From contig CAYLHF010000010.1 of NCBI GenBank assembly GCA_964383365.1, positions 37,013-101,012 of the forward strand: 64,000 bases of DNA, read 5' to 3'. Under the pieces are notes generated by a model. It saw only the letters and a program-made list of their open reading frames with translations. It had not been told where the DNA came from and did not search any database. The position numbers were made by a program, and so were the translations under genes. The DNA is from CAYLHF01 sp964383365. GTDB lineage: Bacteria; Bacteroidota; Rhodothermia; Rhodothermales; UBA10348. Position 1 is the first letter of the stretch. Every line of letters begins with the position of its first letter. Of this stretch, positions 43,488 through 52,137 are shown piece by piece.

Positions 43488-43631
43488 GCAGTTATCGAGG
43501 GCTCGGACCCCGGGAGTGGCAGGAGTGTATGGAACGATTGAAACTCGCTGAAACACCAAAATAGATGTTTCGTTGCAGAGCCGCATCCCCACTGATCTCT
43601 CTTTCCTCCTTTTTCGTTTCCTCACTCGTCC

Positions 43632-45011
43632 ATGCCAACCGTTTCCGTACATACCCTTGGCTGCAAGCTGAATTATGCTGAATCGGGGACCATGCTTCGT
43701 GACTTCGAAAAGCGTTCCTATCGGAGAGTAGCCGCCGGACAACCGGCCGACGTTACGGTTATCAATACCTGCTCGGTGACGGAAGAGGCCGACCGCAAGT
43801 GCCGGCAGATTATCCGCCGATCCCTTCGGGCGAACCCGAATTCGTTCGTCATCGTCACCGGATGTTATGCCCAGCTACAACCCGGTGCCATTGCCGATAT
43901 TCCGGGCGTAGACGCGGTTCTTGGAACAGGAGAAAAACTGGCGATTTTCGATTACATCTCATCATTCTCGAAGCGGGAAAAGACGCAGGTCGAGGTCTCA
44001 TGCATCGATGACGTCGCGACATTTGGATCTGCATACGCTATCGGAGAGCGTACGAGGGCATTTTTAAAGATTCAGGACGGGTGCGACTATACCTGTGCAT
44101 TCTGCACGATACCACGGGCCCGCGGGATTAGTCGCTCGTCTCGAACTGAACAGGTGCTGTCGGAAGCCCGCGATATTGCCGGTGCAGGATACCGCGAGAT
44201 CGTTATCAGTGGAGTGAATATCGGTCTCTTCGGCCAGGACACCGAGGAGTCATTCCTGGACCTTCTGCGCGCACTCGACCGCGTCGATGGAATCGACCGG
44301 TACCGAATCTCGTCGATCGAACCCAACCTGTTGACCGACCAGATTGTAGACTTTGTGGCGGGATCGGATCACTTCATGCCGCATTTTCACGTTCCCCTCC
44401 AGAGTGGGGACGACGAGATTCTCGGGAGAATGAGACGTCGCTATCGACGCCAGGTATACGCCGAACGCGTTGCCCTCATCCAAAATGTGATTCCTGATGC
44501 GTGCATTGGGGTCGATGTCATTACCGGGTTCCCGACGGAAACGGAAGAACACTTTGACAATACCGTCCGATTCCTTGAGGACCTTCCGATCTCGTATCTC
44601 CACGCATTCACGTACTCGGAACGTCCCGGCACCGTTGCTTCTGAGGAACTCTCTCTCGACTCATCGAATGTTGTTGACCGGTCCGAGCGATCCCGCAGAA
44701 CGCGCGTGCTCCGACTGCTGTCTGCCCGTAAAAAGCAGGCGTTCTATACCTCTCATCTGGGGGCCGTCAGACCGGTACTCTGGGAAAATGAACGGAAGGT
44801 AGAATCTGGCGGTAATACCGCTGCGGGATTGCAAGACCGTACGATACTGGGATTCACCGACAACTATATTCGGGTTGTAATGCCGGTTGCGACCGGAGCA
44901 CCTGAACCGACCGGCACGATCGAAGATGTACGCCTCCTTGAGGTCGGAGACGAAGGCCGCGTGCGCGTCATCGCGACAGATAGAGATTTCGCATCTCGTA
45001 TGGGCGCCTAA
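43632..45011 (+). CDS. mtaB: tRNA methylthiotransferase MtaB (ms2t6A37)
   Basis: A 459-residue radical-SAM enzyme that adds the 2-methylthio group to t6A37 of tRNAs. The N-terminal UPF0004 cluster cysteines are in HTLGCKLNYAESG (Cys11), NTCSVTEEAD (Cys47) and VTGCYAQ. The radical-SAM triad is DGCDYTCAFCTIP, and a TRAM-like domain closes the protein. GVDVITGFPTETEEHFDNT fits the family. Its last 44 bp overlap the end of carB on the opposite strand. Confidence 0.95.
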   Translation: MPTVSVHTLGCKLNYAESGTMLRDFEKRSYRRVAAGQPADVTVINTCSVTEEADRKCRQIIRRSLRANPNSFVIVTGCYAQLQPGAIADIPGVDAVLGTGEKLAIFDYISSFSKREKTQVEVSCIDDVATFGSAYAIGERTRAFLKIQDGCDYTCAFCTIPRARGISRSSRTEQVLSEARDIAGAGYREIVISGVNIGLFGQDTEESFLDLLRALDRVDGIDRYRISSIEPNLLTDQIVDFVAGSDHFMPHFHVPLQSGDDEILGRMRRRYRRQVYAERVALIQNVIPDACIGVDVITGFPTETEEHFDNTVRFLEDLPISYLHAFTYSERPGTVASEELSLDSSNVVDRSERSRRTRVLRLLSARKKQAFYTSHLGAVRPVLWENERKVESGGNTAAGLQDRTILGFTDNYIRVVMPVATGAPEPTGTIEDVRLLEVGDEGRVRVIATDRDFASRMGA

Positions 45012-47796
45012 AATGCTCGTCGGTCAGTTCGTCTATGAAGGCGATGGACTCGCCCGTTGATTTCATCTCAGGTCCCAGTTCCTTGGGAACTTCCGGGAAT
45101 TTGTCCCAGGAAAAAACGGGCTCCTTGATCGCAAATCCCGTGAGTTTTGATTCGAGTTCTCCGCGGTCCCGAAACTCTTTCAGCTTGTGCCCGAGCATGA
45201 CTTTTGTAGCGATACGTGCGACCGGAATACCCGTTGCCTTGGCCACGAATGGTACGGTCCGTGATGCTCTGGGATTCGCCTCTATCACGTACACTTTCCC
45301 GTCCTGCACAACGAGTTGCGTGTTCATGAGTCCGAGAACACGTATCCTCTGGGCAATTTCCGTTACATACCGGGTGGCCGTCTCGATAATAGACTCGGGA
45401 AGCGAATACGGCGGGAGTACTGCGGTTGAATCTCCGGAGTGAACGCCGGCCGGTTCGATGTGCTGCATGACACCCGCGATCCAGACTTCGTCCCCGTCAC
45501 ACACGGCATCAATATCCATCTCCACGCTGTTTTCGAGGAAAAGATCGAGCAGGATAGCGTTGTCTGGCATCAACTTCCAGATATCCTGGACGTAACGTTC
45601 CACCTCCTCTGAATTGATGGCAATTCGCATTCCCTGTCCGCCGAGCACATAACTTGGCCTGATCAGAATGGGATAGCCAATATTCTCAGCAACTTCTACC
45701 GCCTCGGTGACCGTTCGAGCGACGCCATACGGCGGATACGGGATTCCCAGTTCCTTGAGCATGTCAGAAAACTGCCCCCGATCCTCCGCGATGTCCATAT
45801 TCGGATACGACGTCCCCAGGATGGGAATACCTGCCTCATCCAACCGCCGGGCGAGCTTCAGCGCCGTCTGCCCACCGAGTTGCACGATAACACCCTTCGG
45901 GTTTTCGTGTTCTATAATATCCAACACTCGTTCCCAATAAACCGGCTCGAAATAAAGCTTATCAGCAACATCGAAATCGGTCGATACCGTCTCCGGATTA
46001 CAGTTGATCATGATCGCTTCGAGACCGAGTTCCTTTGCTGCAAGTACGGCGTGCACACACGAGTAATCGAATTCGATCCCCTGTCCGATCCGGTTCGGGC
46101 CGCTCCCGAGAATGATCACCTTTTCCTGTTCCGTTACCTCGCTCTCGTTGGTGGACTCGTATGAGGAATAGAAATAGGGTGTCTGCGCTGGAAACTCACC
46201 GGCACAGGTATCAACAAGCAGGAACGCCGGCGTAAGGCCCAGTGATTTCCGGTGCGCGCGCACCTCGTCGTCGCTCACGCTCTCCTGCAGGAGATAGGAG
46301 ATCTGCTCGTCGGAAAAGCCGTGCCGCTTGACCAAAAGCATAAATTCCGCATCCATCCGGTCGAGCGTTCGAGCCCTTATCAGATCTTCGATCTTCACGA
46401 GATCACGGATCTGAAAAAGGAACCAGGGATCGACGTGGGTGATATCAGAGACCTCTTCGACCGAGGCGCCGAGCTTGAATGCGTTCCGGATCTGAAGTGT
46501 GCGATCCCAGTACGGTTTGCTCAACCGATCCCTCACCTCATACCTGGGTGATTCATCCCGGTCAGCACCGAGCCCGGCATAGCCATTCTCGAGGCTCTGC
46601 CATGCTTTCTGAAGCGACTCGGTAAACGTCCTCCCGATGGCCATGACTTCACCCACGGCCTTCATCTGTGTCGTGAGTTCTTCGTCCACCCCCTCGAATT
46701 TTTCAAAGTTGAACCGTGGGATTTTTGTTACAACGTAGTCGATTGATGGCTCAAAGCATGCCGACGTTGTGCCGGTCACATCATTCGGCAGCTCGTCCAG
46801 CGTATAACCCACGGCAAGGCGAGCGGACACTTTTGCGATCGGATATCCGGTCGCTTTCGACGCCAGGGCGGACGAACGTGAAACCCGGGGATTGATTTCG
46901 ATAGCAACCATCCGTCCGTCCTCGGGATTGACGGCAAACTGGACGTTACATCCTCCCGCGAAACTCCCGATGGAACGCATCATACGGATGGCGGCATCAC
47001 GCATGATCTGAAACTGCTTGTCGGTCAGTGTCTGCGACGGAGCCACGGTAAGCGAATCGCCCGTATGAACCCCCATCGGGTCCACATTCTCTATCGAACA
47101 GATAATAATTACGTTGTCGTTGTCGTCTCGTAGCAACTCCAACTCGAACTCTTTCCACCCGAAGAGGCACTCTTCTATCAGTATCTCGTGTACCGGAGAG
47201 AGTTCAAGACCACGCGTAATCTTGCTCTCAAAATCATCCATGCTCCAGACGATTCCTCCCCCACTTCCCCCGAGGGTGAATGAGGGTCGGATGACCACCG
47301 GAATTCCTCCCAACTCCTGGGTGATTTCCTTCGCCTCCAACAGACTCTTGGCCACTCGACTCTCCGCCTGATCGATTCCGATAGACTCCATAAGGTCGCG
47401 GAATTGTTGACGATCTTCCGTGATGTGGATCGCATCGATATCAACACCGATCACCTCTACCCCCATTTTCTCCCAGTATCCCTCCTGGTGGAGGCGGTCG
47501 GCAAGATTCAGAGCCGTCTGGCCACCCATCGTAGGAAGCACCGCATCAGGTTTTTCCTTCTCGACAATCTGCTTGATCGATTCGGGGGTCAGATCCTGAA
47601 GATAGATCGTGTCCGCCGTGAGCGGATCGGTCATGATGGTCGCTGGATTCGAATTGACGAGGACGACCTCGTATCCTTCGGCCCGCAGAGAGCGGGACGC
47701 CTGCGTTCCGGAGTAGTCGAATTCACAGGCCTGACCGATGATGATCGGGCCGGACCCGATCAGGAGAATTTTCTGGATGTCCGTGCGCTTGGGCAT
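44968..47796 (-). CDS. carB: carbamoyl-phosphate synthase large subunit, short form
   Basis: A 942-residue subunit with both ATP-grasp halves (GSGPIIIGQACEFDYSGTQA at the start, GSGPNRIGQGIEFDYSCVHA in the second half; IRPSFTLGGSGGG and IRPSYVLGGQGMR). It ends at MKSTGESIAFIDELTDEHF...YLSR, just where the C-terminal allosteric MGS domain of about 130 residues would begin in E. coli CarB. That short form is known in Bacteroidota. Regulation by UMP or ornithine is therefore not expected through this domain. It follows carA by 16 bp and overlaps mtaB convergently by 44 bp. Confidence 0.96.
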   Translation of the reverse strand: MPKRTDIQKILLIGSGPIIIGQACEFDYSGTQASRSLRAEGYEVVLVNSNPATIMTDPLTADTIYLQDLTPESIKQIVEKEKPDAVLPTMGGQTALNLADRLHQEGYWEKMGVEVIGVDIDAIHITEDRQQFRDLMESIGIDQAESRVAKSLLEAKEITQELGGIPVVIRPSFTLGGSGGGIVWSMDDFESKITRGLELSPVHEILIEECLFGWKEFELELLRDDNDNVIIICSIENVDPMGVHTGDSLTVAPSQTLTDKQFQIMRDAAIRMMRSIGSFAGGCNVQFAVNPEDGRMVAIEINPRVSRSSALASKATGYPIAKVSARLAVGYTLDELPNDVTGTTSACFEPSIDYVVTKIPRFNFEKFEGVDEELTTQMKAVGEVMAIGRTFTESLQKAWQSLENGYAGLGADRDESPRYEVRDRLSKPYWDRTLQIRNAFKLGASVEEVSDITHVDPWFLFQIRDLVKIEDLIRARTLDRMDAEFMLLVKRHGFSDEQISYLLQESVSDDEVRAHRKSLGLTPAFLLVDTCAGEFPAQTPYFYSSYESTNESEVTEQEKVIILGSGPNRIGQGIEFDYSCVHAVLAAKELGLEAIMINCNPETVSTDFDVADKLYFEPVYWERVLDIIEHENPKGVIVQLGGQTALKLARRLDEAGIPILGTSYPNMDIAEDRGQFSDMLKELGIPYPPYGVARTVTEAVEVAENIGYPILIRPSYVLGGQGMRIAINSEEVERYVQDIWKLMPDNAILLDLFLENSVEMDIDAVCDGDEVWIAGVMQHIEPAGVHSGDSTAVLPPYSLPESIIETATRYVTEIAQRIRVLGLMNTQLVVQDGKVYVIEANPRASRTVPFVAKATGIPVARIATKVMLGHKLKEFRDRGELESKLTGFAIKEPVFSWDKFPEVPKELGPEMKSTGESIAFIDELTDEHFRRPYEMRNLYLSR

Positions 47797-47812
47797 CTGG
47801 CGTGGATCGTGT

Positions 47813-48928
47813 TTAGGATATCGGGACGGCTACGGAGTCGACTTCTGTTAGAAACGCGTCGAACAGATATCCGCTGTCGTGCGGTCCGGGCGAAGCTTCA
47901 GGGTGGTACTGCACGGACCGTGCGTTGCATGTACGGTAACGAAGTCCCTCAACGGTCTGGTCATTCAGATTGACATGGGTAATCTCAGCGGCATCACCGG
48001 CTACCGAATCCGGATCGACTACAAATCCGTGATTCTGTGTCGAAACTTCCACCCGTCCGGTCTCCAGATTCTTAACGGGATGGTTGGCACCGCGATGTCC
48101 GACAAACATTTTGGACACATGAAGACCTGCGGCGAGCGCCATAATCTGATGACCCAGGCAGATTCCGAACAGGGGCAGGTCACGCTGCATTACCGTTCGA
48201 GCCAACTCCACCGATTCGGTCATCACACGAGGATCGCCCGGACCATTGGAGAAAAACACGCCATCCGGTTCGTACGCATCGATCTCGTCGAGTACAACGG
48301 ACGACGGAAACACGCGGACCTGACAGTTTCGGTCTCTGAACGAGCGAAGAATGTTTTGCTTCACCCCGTAGTCGATCACGGCGATGCGCCGTTCTCCTTC
48401 CGTAGAAAAATCATAGGTTTTTTCCGTCGAAACTCGGGAGGCGAGTTCCAGACCTTCCATCGACGGCCATTCACGGGCTTTTGCAATGAGAGATTCATCG
48501 TCCAGGTCGATGGAGGAAATCACTGCGTTCATCACGCCGCATGACCGAACATGGCGAACGAGCGTTCGGGTATCGACGTCGGAGATCCCCACCAGTTCAT
48601 GCGACTTCATGAACGCATCGAGCGATTCGTCGGCATGTCGGTTCGAAAATTCTTCTGAAAATGCGCGTACCACGAGTCCGGCCACCATGGGGCGAATGGC
48701 CTCCATATCGATATCTGCTGTCCCGTAGTTCCCAATGTGGGGATACGTCATCATCATGATCTGCCCGTGATATGACGGATCAGTCAGAATCTCCTGGTAT
48801 CCCGTCATGCTTGTATTGAAACACAACTCACCGGCAGTCTCTCCGGGAAAGCCGACCGCTTCTCCAGTGACTACGGTTCCGTCGGCCAGCGCCAGCTTAC
48901 AAATATGTCCATCTCGCGGGTTTGTCAT
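47813..48928 (-). CDS. carA: carbamoyl-phosphate synthase small subunit
   Basis: A 371-residue glutamine amidotransferase subunit that feeds ammonia to CarB for pyrimidine and arginine synthesis. The N-terminal domain (LCFNTSMTGYQEILTDPSY) precedes the class I GATase: FFSNGPGDP, nucleophile FGICLGHQIMALA and catalytic HPEASPGPHD. It is the first gene of a carAB operon; the 479-bp intergenic region upstream holds its promoter. Confidence 0.96.
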   Translation of the reverse strand: MTNPRDGHICKLALADGTVVTGEAVGFPGETAGELCFNTSMTGYQEILTDPSYHGQIMMMTYPHIGNYGTADIDMEAIRPMVAGLVVRAFSEEFSNRHADESLDAFMKSHELVGISDVDTRTLVRHVRSCGVMNAVISSIDLDDESLIAKAREWPSMEGLELASRVSTEKTYDFSTEGERRIAVIDYGVKQNILRSFRDRNCQVRVFPSSVVLDEIDAYEPDGVFFSNGPGDPRVMTESVELARTVMQRDLPLFGICLGHQIMALAAGLHVSKMFVGHRGANHPVKNLETGRVEVSTQNHGFVVDPDSVAGDAAEITHVNLNDQTVEGLRYRTCNARSVQYHPEASPGPHDSGYLFDAFLTEVDSVAVPIS

Positions 48929-49407
48929 GCGCGTAGAATTCTAATCCGAGATCGGCCAGCCTAACCTGATTACCACATTCCTCTCAAAACCATACGAAAA
49001 AACCTCCCCAGGAACCCTAGGAAGGTCTCCAACACTACGGAAGGCCAACGGAGAAGATGTGGGGCAAACAGGTGTCGTGCAAACCGTCGGACCGGCCTCT
49101 TCCGGTTCGATAAGGGTCCTGGTAAAACATCTACCGGATGGATACCAACCCGATATCGGTACCTGTCGATCCATCCTCGCGAACATCCCGGCGTCCGCGC
49201 ATCTAAAATACACCGGATGACTGCCGGAGACAACAACAACCGAGGGTCTACCGGTGTCTTCTTGGAAAGAACAAGAACGAAGTAATAGCACCGTGCAGGA
49301 AACTCAGCGCGCGTCAGGATCACGTGGTTGAACGGGGCCAAAAATGTACCATTCGTCATTTTACTTGAACCTGTTCTTCACCTGACTCGTTATAGTGGGC
49401 TGAAAAT
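48929..49407. other. long intergenic region between carA and tonB
   Basis: 479 bp between divergent genes. Short open frames on the minus strand lack start signals or similarity and are not called. The one notable element is nested dyad symmetry at 49136-49176: GGATGGAT ... CCGATATCGG ... ATCCATCC. It lies about midway between the two genes, so either might use it. No riboswitch or tRNA fold was recognised. Confidence 0.5.
49136..49176. promoter_or_regulatory. nested palindrome between carA and tonB
   Basis: GGATGGAT (49136-49143) is the reverse complement of ATCCATCC (49169-49176). Between them lies the perfect palindrome CCGATATCGG (49150-49159). This could be a regulator binding site or an RNA hairpin; the site is not centred on either gene's start. 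Confidence 0.3.
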
Positions 49408-50136
49408 ATGGGTTCAGAGCGAGCCCACATGAAGGATTCGAGCACAATGGATCGAAAAACCAGATATACCGTCCGAAATGAGGAGTACCGGTTTCGCATG
49501 CTGGCGAGCCTGGTCGGTGCCCTTTTTCTGGCGTGGGGAAGTATTCTCTACTGGCCCATCCCAACCGATCCTGACTTCTCGGGTGTGACGTTCGACGTTC
49601 GGGGAGAAGACGTGGTCACACTCGAACAGATTCAGCCGACACAGCAACAACACCACAAGCCCCCGCCGCCTGCACCGATCCCGCCCGTCGTGGTCCCCGA
49701 TGATGTCGTGCTCGACGATGAGGTTCTCGATCTGCAGGACGATCTGCTCACGGTCGATGATCCGGGTGAGGATGCGGCGGAAGATGAAGGAGTAGTCGCG
49801 CCAACTACGGGTATTTCTGCCAGAGCCGACGCGGGGCCCAAACCGGTTCGGATCGTGGAGCCTGAATTCAGCCGCGAGGCCCGGCGCAAGAAATTACGGG
49901 TTGAGGTCGTATTGGAAGTTTTGGTTGATGCCCGAGGAAAGGTAAAAACGGCCCGGGTGATCGAACGCTACGCCCTCAACAAGGACAAGACCCGGAAAGA
50001 GTCGGTCGGCATCATCGGATACGGCATCGAAGAAGCAGCCGTCGCCGCGGCCGAGCAGTGGACCTTCCGGCCAGCCCGCAAGGGGGGCCAGCGCGTCCGG
50101 AGTTACACGACGCTGACGTTCAGTTTCGGTGTGTGA
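49408..50136 (+). CDS. TonB-family energy transducer
   Basis: A 242-residue TonB. One membrane span at about 31-49 (LASLVGALFLAWGSILYWP) is followed by a proline-rich periplasmic spacer (HKPPPPAPIPPVVVP), an acidic stretch (DDVVLDDEVLDLQDDLL) and a C-terminal TonB domain (KPVRIVEPEFSREARRKK, VVLEVLVDARGKVKTARV, WTFRPARKGGQRV). It would pass energy from ExbBD to TonB-dependent outer-membrane transporters. Starts at 49429 or 49447 are also possible. No exbB/exbD genes are in the window. Confidence 0.92.
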   Translation: MGSERAHMKDSSTMDRKTRYTVRNEEYRFRMLASLVGALFLAWGSILYWPIPTDPDFSGVTFDVRGEDVVTLEQIQPTQQQHHKPPPPAPIPPVVVPDDVVLDDEVLDLQDDLLTVDDPGEDAAEDEGVVAPTTGISARADAGPKPVRIVEPEFSREARRKKLRVEVVLEVLVDARGKVKTARVIERYALNKDKTRKESVGIIGYGIEEAAVAAAEQWTFRPARKGGQRVRSYTTLTFSFGV

Positions 50137-50236
50137 CGCTCCGGAGGAGAGTGCTCTCCGTCCGGATTGTAAACGCGGGTTAATCTTGATTTGCTGTCTT
50201 TATTTTGGTAGATAACGGTACCCAGCAACCAACTCG

Positions 50237-52042
50237 GTGCTCATCGTGAAGACTCTCTTCCTCCGTCGACGGATAAGTCTGTCGATCCGGGGCGCATCTG
50301 CCCTGTTACTCTCCCTTCTCACCCTTCCTGCCCGAGCCCAACCTGCGTGTTCATTCGGAGCAGCTGCGCCTTACGGGGTGGTAGATACTTCGGCGTTTCA
50401 GTCGTTCATGATTGTAAGAGGACTTGTGTTTCTCGACAACGTGCAGGGAACTCGTGTAGGTGGTCAACCGGTACCGGATACGGGGGACTGGTTGGCAGCA
50501 TTTGATACGAATGGCACCTTGCTCGGCACCTCCCGGTTGGATGTATCCGGTCTTTTTGACATCACTGTGTACGGAAACCCGTCTATCGTCGGAACGGACA
50601 TAACATTCAGACTCTGCGACCAACGGGCTGCCGGAAGCCGTGAGGTGAGTATTGACGAGCACGTTTCTTTTTTTCCGTCGACTACTTCCTGGCCGCCCGC
50701 CATCCTCTCCGGCCGGTCAATTCCCACAGATCCCCTGCAGTGGTTTCTGGACGATGACCCGGCAAATTTCAAGGCGCCCATGACCATAACAGCCACTGTA
50801 ACGGTTCATGGAGTACCCACAACAAGCCCCGACGGGTGGCTCGGCGCCTTCTGGGCCGGACCGTTCCACAATACCGGTCCGATCAACGGCGTCTGGGTAC
50901 ATGGCACAGCGCGACCCCTGCCCGGAATTATTGGACCGCAGATCTATCGGATTACGGTCTTTGGTTATAATGAGGGTGATCAGATCGAGTTTGCCGTCGT
51001 CAGTGAGGATCCACTTAGCGGAAAACCTGCAGCGGATCACCTGGGGATCAGTGGCAATTTCATCTCCTTCCTGCCCGGAGGTCAGATCGGCTCGCAGGCC
51101 AATCCATTTGAAATCGTTCTCCTCCACCCACCAGCACTTACCGCAGCCATTCCGGGTCAGACTGTGTCGACCAGTGAATCTTTCGGACCATTCGATCTAG
51201 ATGATTTTATTGTCAATCCAACAGGACAGAAGATCGATTGGTCTGTCCGTGGCGCACAGAATCTGCTCGTCAGCATCGACACAGACAATGTCGTCTCTAT
51301 TGCCGCCGTCGCCGGTTGGACCGGCGCAGAGGTCGTAACGTTTTCTGCTACGCACCCTACCGGTGAAATCACCGAACGAGAAGTCCGGTTTGTCCGGTAT
51401 GACGTAACGTCCAATTATCCGATCTGGGAATCTCCAGCAGTGGGAGCGTTTTCTTCCGGGATGCTCATCACGGCCGATGTCGACGCTTCTGTCGCCGTCA
51501 GTATCGCCGCCAATAACCGTCTCGCCGCATTTGTGGATGGGGAGATTCGCGGCGTTACTTCGGCCGTCAAACGCGGTGGCAAGTTCGTTTTTGAACTCCC
51601 TGTCGAGGGAGATCTAGATGGCCAGACCGTCCAGTTCATGGCCCATGACATGATTAACGATGAAATCTATGCGCTAACCGAAACGGTCCAGTTTCAGCAT
51701 GGAGGAGCGGTAGGTAACCTGGAAATGCCACTCCGCCTGGGATCACTCGCTACCGGCGTAACAGACGAGCCTGAGGTGCCGACCCGAGCAGGACTTCGGG
51801 ATATCTGGCCCAATCCCTCCTCTGAAATCACCCACATACGGTTCGAGCTCATTCGGCCGGCATCCGTCCGAGTGGACGTATTCGATGTGCTCGGCCGCCG
51901 GGTAAGCAGTCTCCTTAACCGTCGGTTATCCGTCGGAAAACATCAGGTCGAATGGGGCCGAACGAATGCTCCAGCAGGCATTTATGCGATCCACCTCGTT
52001 ACGGGAAACTCCGTTTTTACCCGCCTGGCCGTTCGTCAATAA
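50237..52042 (+). CDS. secreted modular protein with T9SS sorting domain
   Basis: A 601-residue exported protein (GTG 50237; a GTG at 50246 is equally good). A signal peptide ends near LPARAQP. Three related modules of about 110 residues are seen, each with an AAF or GAF core and a glycine-rich strand: DTGDWLAAFDTNGTLLGTS, TSPDGWLGAFWAGPF and NNRLAAFVDGEIRGVTS. Between the second and third lies a possible Ig-like segment (PALTAAIPGQTVSTSESFG). The C-terminal sorting domain has DIWPNPSSEITHIRFEL and PAGIYAIHLVTG. It should be displayed on or released from the cell surface. Function unknown. Confidence 0.85.
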   Translation: MLIVKTLFLRRRISLSIRGASALLLSLLTLPARAQPACSFGAAAPYGVVDTSAFQSFMIVRGLVFLDNVQGTRVGGQPVPDTGDWLAAFDTNGTLLGTSRLDVSGLFDITVYGNPSIVGTDITFRLCDQRAAGSREVSIDEHVSFFPSTTSWPPAILSGRSIPTDPLQWFLDDDPANFKAPMTITATVTVHGVPTTSPDGWLGAFWAGPFHNTGPINGVWVHGTARPLPGIIGPQIYRITVFGYNEGDQIEFAVVSEDPLSGKPAADHLGISGNFISFLPGGQIGSQANPFEIVLLHPPALTAAIPGQTVSTSESFGPFDLDDFIVNPTGQKIDWSVRGAQNLLVSIDTDNVVSIAAVAGWTGAEVVTFSATHPTGEITEREVRFVRYDVTSNYPIWESPAVGAFSSGMLITADVDASVAVSIAANNRLAAFVDGEIRGVTSAVKRGGKFVFELPVEGDLDGQTVQFMAHDMINDEIYALTETVQFQHGGAVGNLEMPLRLGSLATGVTDEPEVPTRAGLRDIWPNPSSEITHIRFELIRPASVRVDVFDVLGRRVSSLLNRRLSVGKHQVEWGRTNAPAGIYAIHLVTGNSVFTRLAVRQ

Positions 52043-52137
52043 GTATCGCGTCGAGCATCGCAAATCCGAGAATATAGTCGCTTAGCAAGCCTCTTGACCC
52101 CTTGCCAAGAGAAACCAACTTCTTCGAGAGACACACC

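Noticed and set aside
47879..48544. 221-codon open frame opposite carA
   Set aside because: Antisense to conserved amidotransferase motifs, with no start signal.
48941..49359. Two minus-strand open frames of 116 and 129 codons upstream of carA
   Set aside because: Overlapping frames with no domain, poor composition and no start signal; treated as intergenic.
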